Positions 49,597-63,838 of a stretch of 64,000 nucleotides of DNA are shown here, in pieces; positions within the stretch are counted from its first letter, which is position 1, and each line of letters begins with the position of its first letter. The notes below the pieces were generated by a model, which was given only the letters and a program-made list of their open reading frames with translations, did not search any database and was not told the DNA's origin. The translations under genes and the position numbers were made by a program. The stretch is from Dryas octopetala. Its lineage: Eukaryota; Streptophyta; Magnoliopsida; Rosales; Rosaceae. The DNA lies in the NCBI GenBank assembly GCA_963921425.1, contig OY992838.1, forward strand, positions 10,664,001-10,728,000, in the 5' to 3' direction.

Positions 49597-52500
49597 ATGC
49601 TTCACAGGAGCTTCAAGCCCGCCAAATGGTAATTTTACTCTTTTTTCTTTCAAATTCACGGCCTGTCTGGTTTTCGAAAAAATCTTTGGAAAAGAGAAGA
49701 GAATTGAAAAAAAAAAAAGATTTTTTTTTTTTTTCTACTTGTGTAAATTCCAAGCTTTAATCAGCACAAACTATGTATGTAATTGAAATTTACTGTTTTA
49801 TTGATGAATTTTGGGGGTTTGATTGGTTTGGATGCAGCAAGACGGCATTGAAGCTTGCGGTGTCGCGAATAAAGCTTTTGAAGAACAAGAAAGACGCGCA
49901 GGTGAAGCAGATAAAGGCGGAATTGGCCCAATTGCTTGAGAATGGTCAGGACCGGACTGCTAGAATTCGGGTTTGTCTTTGATCCTTCAAGTCCAATTGC
50001 AATAACTTTTGGTTTCCTTGTTTTCTTTTAATTTTAATTTTAATTTTTTTTTAGATTTTAAATTCACTGTTGTGGTCAATCTCAACAGTGATCACTCATG
50101 AAAGGCCAAGAAGTGAATTAACAAATGGAACTTGCTTCCCTTAGTTCTTTGTTTTTGACGTCTGATCTTATTAGTAGAATGTACTTGTTGACTGTTGAGA
50201 TTTCCAGTGTGATAACATGAACGTTTCTTGATGACTTATTTACACTTCCTGCATTTCAGGTCGAACATGTGGTCAGGGAAGAGAAGACAAGGGCAGCATA
50301 TGAACTTGTTGAGATATATTGTGAACTTATTGCAGCACGCTTGCCTATCATTGAGTCACAAAAGTATGTAAATCCGCTAAATCTTGAATATTCTTGGCAT
50401 TTCCTGGTCATGTATGCACTTTTATGTTCAAATTTAGCAATATTTTGCTATGCATCTCTGCATATGTTCTAGAGTTTTTTATATTTTAAATAGCTTGTTC
50501 GGCCTATGAAGTTCTTTGTTCAGTTAGTGACATATGGCAATGTGGGAATATTTTGTCAATTTGAGAACAGATAGAGGAAGGTAGAACTTTAATTTTGGAG
50601 TATGTGGTACAGGTCTGATGCCACATCAACAACAATCTTGCATGCTTTTGTGGCTTTGCAGTCTGATCAATGGCACCAATGAATGTAGCTTCAGTTTTTC
50701 TATTTGAGACTACAGTTAAGTGCTTCATTGTTGGAGTGCTTACTTTAACATTATTTTTCCTTGTTAGGTGCATAGCTGATGCATAGAGCTATCAGTATAA
50801 GTATTACTGAATTCTGCAACTAAGGATTTGGGGTTTAGAGGCTTTTCTTGTCTGTGTTTGCTATTGTCATAGAATAAGTGATATTTGTGTTGCTATTTCA
50901 GTATTGCATTCTCTGTTCTTTCTTTAAAAGATTTTGCATTGTGTTGACTTGGTTAATATTTTTACAGAAACTGCCCCACCGATCTGAAGGAAGCAATTTC
51001 AAGTGTAATATTTGCATCCCCAAGATGTGCAGACATACCAGAACTCATGGATGTTCGCAAGCATTTTGCAGCTAAATATGGAAAAGAGTTTATCTCTGCA
51101 GCTGTTGAACTGCGCCCGGATTGTGGCGTAAGTCGCATGGTATGTTTGTATACCTTGTGTAATTTCCTTGGATAATGTTAATATGGAAACTGAAATGGGG
51201 CCAATTGGAGATTGCAGGGTGGACTCTGTCAAAAGTCAGCAGATTAGTTTTATTGATTATTTTTTATGTTGCCCTTTCAGTTAGTGGAGAAATTATCTAC
51301 CAAATCACCTGATGGACCCACCAAGATGAAAATTTTGACTGCAATAGCTGAGGAATACAAGGTCAAATGGGTTCCTGATTCATCTGAAGAGAATGAGTCC
51401 AAGCCTCCCGAGGACCTGCTGGTAAGATTGGTTCAGTTCTAGCCCTAGGTTGTTCTTTCATTGCTTGATATTTGCATGGGTAACATAAAATGATTATTTC
51501 AACTTGGTTATATTACATTGCATGGCTGAAGACATGTCTGTTGACTAATATAAAAACATTTGAGCAGAATGGACCAAATACATATGGGATGGCCAGTAAA
51601 ATTCCTGTGGAACCTCCTCGAGGCCCACCTCCACCTAATCGTGATGACAAGGAACCTCCGAATGTTCAACTTCCACCCAAAAATTATGAAAATCATGATG
51701 TATCCACGAACTTCAATGGGCAGAATTCTAGACCATTACCTAGCTTCCAGGATTCTGCATCTACAAATATTTCTTCCAACAAAGCAACCACATCTGGCAC
51801 ATTTCATCCCGAAGTGAGATCTTCAGGTACATCAAGAGTGAATGAGAGATGGTGATTTATTGATTTTTAATATTTACGGGTGGTATTGCGAATTTCTCTT
51901 TTGTCTGATACTTGATTGGACATTTGCATACAGGAACCGGAACGGATAGGGTACAGATGCATCCATTTCCTAGGGATGGAAATGCTTTTTCTTCGGGTAG
52001 GCAGAATTGGAACATGCAATTTAAGGATGCTGCCTCTGCAGCACAGGCAGCTGCTGAATCAGCAGAACAAGCAAGCATGGCTGCCAGAGCAGCTGCAGAA
52101 CTTTCAAGGCAATATTCTGCAGAATCACGCAATAAATTTAGCCAGTCAGCTCCCTTAGAAACTAGTACGACTTCCATTAATAATCCCCCTTCGGTGAATA
52201 GTCTCCAAATGGCAGATCAATATCCTCCAAATAAGTCAACTGAACCTGAGAAGCATGATTTTTCAAGTCAAGTGAGTATGAAGAGACAGTCTGGTAAATC
52301 TGAGGTGATGCAAGCGAGTGAGATGCAAGCTGGTATCAAACCTGAGAAGCATGATTTTTCAAGTGAAGTGAGTATGAAGGGACAGTCTGGTAAATCTGAG
52401 GTGATGCAAGCGAGTGAGAAGCAAGCTGGTATCAAACCTGAGAATGTTTCTTCTTTTGGAGATGTAAGATCTGAAAAGAAATCTAGCAGGTCTTCTTCTC

Positions 52501-54608
52501 GATCTAATTCAAGCTTTGGTAGTGATGATCAAGAAAATGTTTTGAGAGGGAGCGAGCATATTAATTATTTTGCAGATATGGGGACTGAAAAACAATCTAT
52601 CAGGTCTTACTCGCCTTCTCATTCTAGAAATTTTAGTAATGATCACAGAAATGTCTCAAATGGCCCTGGTGACGATTCTTTTGTTAGTGATGTCAACATC
52701 CATGAAAGCACAAAGGGAATGAATTCTTATGAAAGTGCTGCTCTGGTTTTTGATGACTCTGGTTCGGATGATGATAACATTAAATTTGATGTTGACGACT
52801 ACAAGGGGCAAGAATCTAGTTTATTTTTTTCTTCTCCCAGAAGAAACTCATTTTCAATCCCTTCAGCTAGTTTAAATGCTTGGAGCGATGAGCAAAAGAC
52901 TGATGAAATACAATTTAGTTCTTCATCAGTGCAGCACTCCCATTCTGTTTTTTCTGAAAGTTCGACGGGTTCTATGGTCTCTTCAAAACCAACTGACTTA
53001 TTGGCTGTCGCTTTTGATGCTTCAGATGGCCCAAGTTCAGACAGTGACGAGGAGGTAGATACGTCTAAACTTGTCTGGAGCACAGATTCTAAATTTTCTC
53101 ATGAGAAGAATGTTCAATCCACAAATTTGGGACAGAGCCAGAGTAAAAGTCATAGGTCGTTAGGATCTTCATCCTATGCAGAGGTACATCCTGAGAGAAC
53201 CCAAGGAGTCGAATACAGTGCTGTCTCGAAGAAAAAGTTTGATTATGATGAATTGCCTACTGGTCAGCCGTCTCCAAGGATGGTGAAATATGGATTAGAT
53301 ACAAATGTTAAGGACGATTTTCAAACGCCAGAATTACCTCAAACTCTGAAAGATAATGAGGTTTCAAATGAATGTAGTTGTGTAAGTGACAATGGGTTGA
53401 ACTTTGGGGTCTTGACAGGTGGCCTTCGGAATAAGGGTTATAAGCATCCACCATATGCTAGGAAACCATCTGGCAATTCTTTGTCGGGAAAACAAGTTAC
53501 TGTAGATACTAAGATTGATCAATCTTCCTATTCTCCAACAGTCGGGACGTCCATTGTTTCTCTTACTTCTGATGAAGAGCCATATAACCAGAAAGGGAGC
53601 ACAAAACTAAATAAGGAACGAAGCACAAGAACCCCATCTGGCAATTCTTTGTCGGGCAAACAAGTTACTGTAGATACTAAGATTGATCAATCTTCCTATT
53701 CTCCAACAGTCAGGACTTCCATTGTTTCTCGTACTTCTGATGAAGAGCCATATACCGGGAAAGGGAGCACAAAACTAAATAAGGAACGAAGCACAAGAAC
53801 CCCAGTCACATATGTTGCTCCTGATGATGATTCTTCAGAGGACGAACTCCTACATGAAACACTTAGCAGAAGTCGTCAAGACCCATACAATCGAAAGTCG
53901 GGCTCTGAAGTAAAGGCAAGCTCAAGATCCCCGTTTACTTCATTTGATTCAGAGGATAGCGAGGCTGAGAAAGATCTTCCCAAAAATATTTCCACCAGCA
54001 ACTTTCTTCCGAGCAGTAAGTTTTCTAGAAGGACGCCACCCTCTTCTTTAAAATCTGTTAGAAGCTCTGGCTCAAAGACATCAGTTGTTTCTGAAGCATC
54101 AGGGACTTCCAATCCTGCAAAGATTGTACGGGAGCAATCATCAGGGAGCACTGAAGCTTCAAAGTCCTCGGGTTCTACAGTGGAGACTGCCAAGACATCA
54201 GTTCTTTCTGAAGCATCAGGGACTTCAGACTATGGACAATCTTCTTCAAGAAGTTCCTATGCCACTGAAACTCTACCAAAGCCCTCGTCCCAGTCGCAGA
54301 CCAAGAGCTCAGAGCGCTCAGGAAGTCAGGAGTGGCATAGACCTGTACAACAAGCAACTCCTAAACCATTACCAGAATCCAAGAAGTCCTCTCGTGTAGA
54401 GACTTCAAAGTCATTTGAAAGGGAGCAATCATCTGATCGTCCAAAGATTATACGGGGGCAATCATCAGGGAGCACTGAAGCTTCAAAGTCCTCGGGTTCT
54501 ACAGTGGAGACTGCCCCTAAGGAGAGGGCTTCTCATGTCCACCCTAAGCTTCCTGACTCTGATGACATAATTGCCAAGTTTATGGCCCTCCGGAAGAGTC
54601 GAGAATAA
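49597..54608 (+). CDS. IST1-like ESCRT-III accessory protein, paralogue B
   Basis: Intact paralogue of the gene at 36.4 kb. Exons are 49597-49628, 49838-49970, 50260-50363, 50968-51139, 51281-51421, 51568-51826 and 51934-54608, all GT-AG with matching phases, giving 1171 residues. Residues 1-194 form the IST1 domain, starting MLHRSFKPAKCKTALKLAVS and including SSVIFASPRCADIPELMDVR. Residues 195-281 are proline-rich. From 282 a helix with AASAAQAAAESAEQASMAAR is followed by a very long Ser/Lys-rich, probably disordered region with two sets of tandem repeats. The last 20 residues (DSDDIIAKFMALRKSRE core) fit the MIM1 pattern D-x-x-hydrophobic-x-x-K/R-L/F-x-x-L-K/R that binds the MIT domain of VPS4. 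Typical Arabidopsis IST1-like proteins have the same plan at varied length. Likely an endosomal protein. Confidence 0.9.
52245..52436 (+). repeat. In-frame 96-bp tandem repeat in IST1-like B
   Basis: Two copies, 52245-52340 and 52341-52436, each encode a 32-residue unit starting PEKHDFSS and ending QAGIK. They differ at a few bases (Q/E, R/G, M/K). Paralogue A has no such unit at this place. Confidence 0.9.
53466..53801 (+). repeat. In-frame 168-bp tandem repeat in IST1-like B
   Basis: Two copies, 53466-53633 and 53634-53801, each encode 56 residues starting PSGNSLSGKQVTVDTKIDQS and ending KERSTRT. Identity is very high, with single replacements such as G/R and L/R. Recent in-frame duplication within the disordered region, absent from paralogue A. 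Confidence 0.92.
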
Positions 54609-55583
54609 ATTTAGTCCTTTGCACATACCAATATAGGATACATATCTATGTGATTACCACGGTTTGTTATTCATAAATTTTTTATGATTGTTAAGTAATT
54701 GTTGATGGCTACACGTCACTCCTGTTGAAATTGAGTCCCTTACTTTTTTGCACCCTTTTATTGGAAATATGAGGTTACATTTGTTAAAGAGTTGTGTAAT
54801 AGATTGTAAAGTATTTTTTTCTTTTTCGAATGTGTTGAGGTTTGTGACTAGAGTTAAATAAAATATCTTGTTGAGCTGTGATTTCCGTTGTAATTGGTTT
54901 GCATTAGTCTAGACTCTACAGTACTGTCTGATTGTCTGACCAAACATAATTTGGATGAGACTCTGAGTGAGGAGACTTATTATACCCAAAGTAACGTCAC
55001 AAGCCTACAAGGATCACATATCAAACACAAAGTAAGAAATGTGATCAATGGACACTAATATGGTCAAATTATCACATTTGTCGAAGAATACCAGCTGATT
55101 TGGTTGTTAAACTTATTATGAGGGGTTAAATACAAAAATGGTTCTCTAATTTTATACTAATTTTTAATTTGGTCTATTAATTATAAAAAGTATTAATTTG
55201 ATCCACGAATTTTCTAAGTTGTACCAAAACAGTATAAATATTAACTTCACGGAATTAGTCACATGATTTGGTTGTTTGTACGTTTATTTATTATTATTAA
55301 CCTTTTTAGGGGACTCAATTTAGGAGGAAATCAAAGCGTGTGAGGTGCCAAGGGTGAGGACTGGGGGTGGCCTTTACCTAACCAAGTGATTATAATAATA
55401 ATAATAATAATAATAATAAATTAATCAAAGCACAAAGTTTGTGAGACCAAACCCAGTTGCTAGAGTTTAGTGCATGCTTTCACAGTCTCTTTTAGTGTAT
55501 ATATTTACAACTTCAATCCCTTTGTTTCAAGCCAGAAAATATTTTGGGTACATCTCTCTATCTATCATAGTAAGCATGATACC
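54535..55583. repeat. Segmental duplication, copy 1 (IST1-B tail and intergenic)
   Basis: The last 24 codons of IST1-like B, its 3'UTR and the following noncoding kilobase recur at 59955-60102 plus 62420-64000. Base-for-base identity is high: the offset is 5420 in the first part, before the insertions. This copy lacks both transposons found in copy 2, so it preserves the empty sites (around 54683 and at 55255-55257). It includes a (TAA)n run (55390-55420) of about 10 units. 55584-56147 continues toward the methyltransferase gene without any recognisable gene. Confidence 0.9.
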
Positions 55584-56147
55584 AATTTGCAACCATGTGA
55601 ACATTATTTTTGTGGTTTTCAATTTTTTTAAATATGATAAATCTCATGCTTGCCTTCCGTACTATTACATTGTTTTTACCATTTTATGTTATGATTTCTC
55701 GACACCATATATATCACTGATACACTCGTAGGCTCGTAGCTCTATATAGAATATGGAACATTGGAATTTGTTAGCTGAAAAAGAATAGAATTTGTAACCG
55801 TTTATTTAATACTACAAATTTATTCTCGCAATGTTTTTTGGAGTTATGGTTTTTAATTTTCAGATTTAATAGGAGGAGGTTACATGGGGTTTGGGTTGCC
55901 TATAAAATTGGTCACCCTACTTCACAATTGATATACTAGTATAATTCTTTCTCTACCTCTCTTATATCTTTCAACTTTGTTATTTTTCACCTTGGAGACT
56001 ACAATATTGTTTTACTTGAAAAATATTTATTGGATTTCAGTGATTGCCTGCCTTGGCTTGAAGTTAAAGTGTACCTGAAAGTTTGAATTCTAAAACTAGC
56101 TTCATTCTCTAGGAGGATTTTCAGAATTCTTGTGCACCAGAGAAGCA

Positions 56148-57394
<1,247 letters not shown>

Positions 57395-58358
57395 ATAAAA
57401 AGTGAAGCACATTATTATATTTCCAAAAAAAGATTATAGAAAAAATAATCTTGTACCTCAAACTTCTTGTAACAGCCTTATATACCTCGGTTGAGATGAA
57501 TAAAAACCATTCAGTTCAAAAAATTACAATTTCAAATCCTTTTCTCCCATTAAGTTGTGCAAGCTTGATAACAGAAATTTGACTGGTTGGTGATTGGTTC
57601 AACTGTCAAATCAAGATAAGCAGTTGCAGATTAAGAATGGAAGCTTCTTTGAGTTATATTTTATTCAACCAAGCACTCATTCATGACAATTAAAATAATA
57701 TGAAAATTATTAAATTAAAAAATAAGCAAGGGTAAGAAAGGTAGTTAATGAACTTTGAGACAGAAGGAAAGCAGGAAGTGGTATAGATCTTGAGTGATCA
57801 CACAGAGAAGCAAGTGCCAACACAAAGGTTTCCAGAGGTGGTGGACAAGTTCAAGACTCACAACTCTCAATTACTCCGATAAAGAATAACTGTTGGTATG
57901 TCTTTCATCATTTCTTCGCTTTCTTTAATATATAATTTTTGCCAATATACTAGGAATGTTTCCTAAAACCAGAGTGATTTTCAGGTTTCTTCTTCTTTAT
58001 TTTAGAGGGTGATTATTGCTAAAGATGTACGTTGTGATAGAATAACTTTATATTTCCAAGTGATAGATGCATCTTCATGATGACAATTTCAGTTCTACTG
58101 GGGAAGCCAATAAAACATATTAACAATAAATATCCAGAAATCATACCTATCTACTGCTAAGGGGTTAGCTAGTGATTACCATATTTTGGCATGGTACTAA
58201 AAAATTCAGTTAAATAGACAAAGAAAAGGGTTATACATAGACTGTTTTGAATCATATGATATCCTCTTTTATGAAATAGCAACAGTTTGGTTGTGATAGC
58301 CTCTGTATAATAAAAGGATTGTGTGGGGCTTTCTTGTTTCTGGTGCCAAAAGGACAAT
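57395..58358. other. Spacer between the two methyltransferase genes
   Basis: The 3'UTR of copy 1 probably ends near 57500 ('gaatgaataaaa'-like 'gatgaataaaaacc'). Between 57750 and 58350 I see no gene. A 5'UTR exon of copy 2 could lie around 57770-57895 ('tactccgataaagaataactg' before a 'gtatg' donor), but this is a guess. Confidence 0.35.
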
Positions 58359-59593
<1,235 letters not shown>

Positions 59594-59682
59594 GTTTCTC
59601 CTGCTGGGCGGTCTATCAGGTTCCATTAGCATGCAAGACCTTGTACTTAATCGTTGAGTGAATAAATATTGCTTACTATTTT

Positions 59683-59745
59683 GGAGGTTTATAGCTCTAG
59701 TGGTAAAGCACTTACTCTACAACAATGGCGAGAGTTTGAAATATT
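59683..59745 (+). repeat. tRNA-like sequence, possible SINE fragment
   Basis: TAGCTCTAGTGGTAAAGC fits the tRNA A-box pattern, and a weak B-box-like 'gagagtttgaaat' follows at about the right distance. No acceptor stem can be folded, so it is not a functional tRNA. It lies just after the stop of methyltransferase copy 2. Confidence 0.35.
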
Positions 59746-59954
59746 GCTTATTGTTTTGCTCTTTCATTGTATGTCTCGTGTCATTTTCAAATGTTTACTT
59801 GTTTTTTATTGAAACTCAATGTTGAATAAGTGAATTGATCTAGAACTCAGATGTAACAAGATGAGTTTAGTGCATTCAAATTTCATGATCTTAATGTCTC
59901 AACTACTCTCAATTTCCCAAGCCAAATCCAGATTGTTTTCTTTCATAGTTTCAT

Positions 59955-60028
59955 ATGTCCACCCTAAGCTTCCTGACTCTGATGACATAATTGCCAAGTT
60001 TATGGCCCTCCGGAAGAGTCGAGAATAA
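59955..60028 (+). pseudogene. 3'-terminal fragment of IST1-like B
   Basis: The final 24 codons and stop of IST1-like B, encoding the MIM1-like tail, are repeated almost exactly (54535 corresponds to 59955, stop TAA at 60026-60028). Nothing upstream of 59955 is IST1-related, because the preceding bases are methyltransferase 3' flank. It is therefore a fragment carried at the left edge of a segmental duplication, not a gene. Confidence 0.9.
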
Positions 60029-60105
60029 CTTTAGTCCTTTGCACATACCAATATAGGATACATATCTATGTGATTACCACGGTTTGTTATTCTTTGACAT
60101 ACTTA

Positions 60106-62416
60106 GGAGGGTGTACTCAATCCAGATTTTTAAAGACTCTTTTTAAGTGACAGACTTTCAGAATTATAATAGACTTTCAAAGAGTTTTATAAAGTTTTAT
60201 AGACTTTCATAAAGTTTTATTAAAAAACTTTCATAGACATTGATAGATTTTCAATGACTTTTTGATACAAATATCATTGTGAAATATTGTAAAATAATAG
60301 CATCCGTATATAACAAAGGACAATGAAAACGTAATGAAATCAAACAGAAGGACAATGAAAAAGTAGTGAAATCAAACAAAAAATGACAAGTTGATGAAAG
60401 AATAATCTCCAAGAAATCAAGATTGCTAAGAAACCTACTAATATATTGAATGATCTAAAACTGGTCTTCAATATTTGTCAAAACTTACTATTCAATGTTA
60501 CATGGATAACGTTAAATTCAGGTAACGTTGACGAAAACGAGCTTCCAAATGTGAAGACAATTAAATTAAAAAATAAAATAATACATAATGAGAAATGCAT
60601 ATAAGTTTTAAAATTTGAAAGAAATAATGTTGTATTACTACTTAACATATAAGTCAAAAATTTAAATAATGTTGAACTATTCTCTTTATTATTGTATCTA
60701 ACAGATAAATCTAACTCAAGTCATCCTTAAAACTCTCAACGTAAACATACAAAAAATAAAAGGGTGGAACAATATATTATAATTGACATGTTGTAAACCC
60801 ATAAAACTAACTTCTGGAGCACTGAAGTCTGAAGTTAAGGGGGGTGTACTCAATCAAGACTTTTAAAGACTTTTGTTAAATTAAAAAGTCAGAAGGTACT
60901 CAATCAAGACTTTTATATATTTTTAAAAAGTCTATGAAAGTCAGGGGGTACTCAATCAAAACTTTTTAAAAGTCTATGAAAGTTATACGGTACTCAAAAT
61001 GTCAATGACTTTCACAGATTTCTTAAATCCATAGACTTTGAAAGACTTTTGGCATTAAAGTATACATACCAAATCTTCTTATTTCTCTTCCATTCCCCCT
61101 CAAGACTTTGAAAGACTTTTGAGAAAAGGCTTCCCCTTTTCTCACTCCGCCTCCTTTAGCATTGCATGCGCGCGTGTATGTCCCTTCCAACATTGATACA
61201 CCTATTCCTTATATTGTCCCATCACTATGCCATTACATATAAATAGACCTGTCATATACGGTTTTAACTTCAGACTTCAGTGCTCCAGAAGTTAGTTTTA
61301 TGGATTTACAACATGTCAATTATAATATATTGTTCCACCCTTTTATTTTTTGTATGTTTACGTTGAGAGTTTCAAGGATGACTTGAGTTAGATTTATCTG
61401 TTAGATACAATAATAAAGAGAATAGTTCAACATTATTTAAATTTTTGACTTATATGTTAAGTAGTAATACAACATTATTTCTTTCAAATTTTAAAACTTA
61501 TATGCATTTCTCATTATGTATTATTTTATTTTTTAATTTAATTGTCTTCACATTTGGAAGCTCGTTTTCGTCAACGTTTTAACGTTATCCATGTAACATT
61601 GAATAGTAAGTTTTGACAAATATTGAAGACCAGTTTTAGATCATTCAATATATTAGTAGGTTTCTTAACAATCTTGATTTCTTGGAGATTATTCTTTCAT
61701 CAACTTGTCATTTTTTGTTTGATTTCACTACTTTTTCATTGCCCTTCTGTTTGATTTCATTGCGTTTTCATTGCCCTTTGTGATATACGGATGCTATTAT
61801 TTTACAATATTTCACAATGATATTTGTATCAAAAAGTCATTGAAAATCTATCAATGTCTATGAAAGTTTTTTAATAAAACTTTATGAAAGTCTATAAAAC
61901 TCTATAAAACTCTTTGAAAGTCTATTATAATTCTGAAAGTTTGTCACTTAAAAAGAGTCTTTAAAAATCTGGATTGAGTACACCCTCCTAAAACCGTATA
62001 TGACAGGTCTATTTATATGTAATGGCATAGTGATGGGACAATATAAGGAATATGTGTATCAATGTTGGAAGGGACATACACGTGCGCATGCAATGCTAAA
62101 GGAGGCAGAGTGAGAAAAGGGGAAGCCTTTTCTCAAAAGTCTTTCAAAGTCTTGAGGGGGAATGGAAGAGAAATAAGAAGATTTGGTATGTATACTTTAA
62201 TGCCAAAAGTCTTTCAAAGTCTATGGATTTAAGAAATCTGTTAAAGTCATTGACATTTTGAGTACCGTATGATTTTCATAGATTTTTAAAAAGTCTTGAT
62301 TGAGTACCCCCTGATTTTCATAGACTTTTTAAAAATATATAAAAGTCTTGATTGAGTACCTCCTGACTTTTTAATTTAACAAAAATCTTTAAAAGTCTTG
62401 ATTGAGTACACCCCCC
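60106..62416. mobile_element. Harbinger-type element containing an inverted copy of itself
   Basis: The outer element starts GGAGGGTGTACTCAATCCAG and ends TTGATTGAGTACACCCCCC, flanked on both sides by TTA (60103-60105 and 62417-62419). Without the inner insertion it is about 1158 bases: 60106-60838 plus 61992-62416. The two outer pieces are the reverse complement of the inner element. No transposase is evident. A 3-bp TTA target and G-rich inverted ends fit PIF/Harbinger-type non-autonomous elements. Interior words such as AAAGACTTT, AAAGTCTATGAAAG and 'tactcaatcaagactttt' repeat many times near the ends. Confidence 0.85.
60839..61988. mobile_element. Inner inverted copy of the same Harbinger-type element
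   Basis: Complete 1150-base element with ends GGGGGGTGTACTCAATCAAG and TCTGGATTGAGTACACCCTC plus C. It is flanked by TAA (60836-60838 and 61989-61991), so it transposed into the outer copy at a TAA site inside it. It lies in the opposite orientation. The uninterrupted internal site can be read in the inner copy itself around 61257-61266 ('acggttttaacttcag'). Confidence 0.85.
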
Positions 62417-62989
62417 TTAAATTTTTTATGATTGTTAAGTAATTGTTGATGGCTACACGTCACTCCTGTTGAAATTGAGTCCCTTACTTTTTTGCACCCT
62501 TTTATTGGAAATATGAGGTTACATTTGTTAAAGAGTTGTGTAATAGATTGTAAAGTATTTTTTTCTTTTTCGAATGTGTTGAGGTTTGTGACTAGAGTTA
62601 AATAAAATAACTTGTTGAGCTGTGATTTCCGTTGTAAATGGTTTCCATTAGTCTACTCTACAGTACTGTCTGATTGTCTGACCAAACATAATTTGGATGA
62701 GACTCTGAGTGAGGAGACTTATTATACCCAAAGTAACGTCACAAGCCTACAAGGATCACATATCAAACACAAAGTAAGAAATGTGATCAATGGACACTAA
62801 TATGGTCAAATTATCACATTTGTCGAAGAGATACCAGCTGATTTGGTTGTTAAACTTATTATTATGGGTTAAATACAAAAATGGTCCTCTAATTTTTAAT
62901 TTGATCAACTAATTATAAAAAGTATTAATTTGATCCACGAATTTTCTAAATTGTACAAAAATAGTACAAATATTAACTTCACGGAATTA

Positions 62990-63659
62990 GGGCCAGTTTG
63001 GTATTGCTGTGAGAAAAAACAACTGTGAAGTAAAACAGCTGTGAAGTAAAGTCAGCTGTAAAGTAAAGTAGTTGAGTGTTTGGTAAACTATGTTTTCAAA
63101 AGTGCTGTGAGTGCAAAAAATAATATCAAAGTGTTTGGTAAATGTTAATATAAAAGTGTTGTGACTGTGTATAATTACTAAAATGGACATGATGCTGAAA
63201 GTGTATTTTACTTATTTGTTTAGTAAAACTAAAATGTTTTTTTACTTATTTTTTAAATTTGTGGCTACAAATTTTTGTTAGCATTAATTTTTTTAAGAAC
63301 AACATTATTAAATAAGTATTTCTATTATTTTTTAAGTATATTATAATTTTAATCGTACAAATAAAATATTATAATTAATTATCACAATATAAAATATAAC
63401 TAACAATGGACATATTTTTTAATTTAAAATAAACAAATCTAAATTATAGAAATCAATAAGGGTAGTATGGGTAAAATAAAATATTCATTGTTGTTGTGAT
63501 TCACTGAAACCTGCTTTCTGTTTTTGCTGTGGGGAGTTGAGAATTGTGAGGGAAAGCAGTTTTTTAATTTTTTTACCAAACACCAAAACTGCTGTAGGTG
63601 ATTGAGAATTGTCATCCACAGCAGCTTTTGGGTCCTCCACCGCAATCCCAAACGGGGCC
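62990..63659. mobile_element. Harbinger-type MITE with matching empty site
   Basis: The ends GGGCCAGTTTGGTATTGC and, inverted, GCAATCCCAAACGGGGCC are flanked by TTA (62987-62989 and 63660-63662). The other duplicate copy has the uninterrupted sequence 'cacggaattagtcacatg' (55249-55266) with a single TTA. The insertion, its ends and its 3-bp target duplication are therefore directly proven. 670 bases, no reading frame of note, with internal repeats 'ctgtgaagtaaa'. Confidence 0.9.
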
Positions 63660-63794
63660 TTAGTCACATGATTTGGTTGTTTGTACGTTTATTTATTATT
63701 ATTAACCTTTTTAGGGGACTCAATTTAGGAGGAAATTAAAAAGTGTGAGGTGCCAAGGGTGAGGACTGGGGGTGGCCTTTACCTAACCAAGTGA

Positions 63795-63795
63795 T

Positions 63796-63836
<41 letters not shown>
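63795..63836. repeat. (TAA)n microsatellite, copy 2
   Basis: About 14 TAA units. The corresponding run in the duplicate (55390-55420) has about 10, so the two have drifted since duplication. Confidence 0.9.

Positions 63837-63838
<2 letters not shown>

Noticed and set aside
59683..59745. Functional tRNA gene
   Set aside because: An A-box-like word is present, but no cloverleaf or acceptor stem can be formed. At most a SINE fragment.
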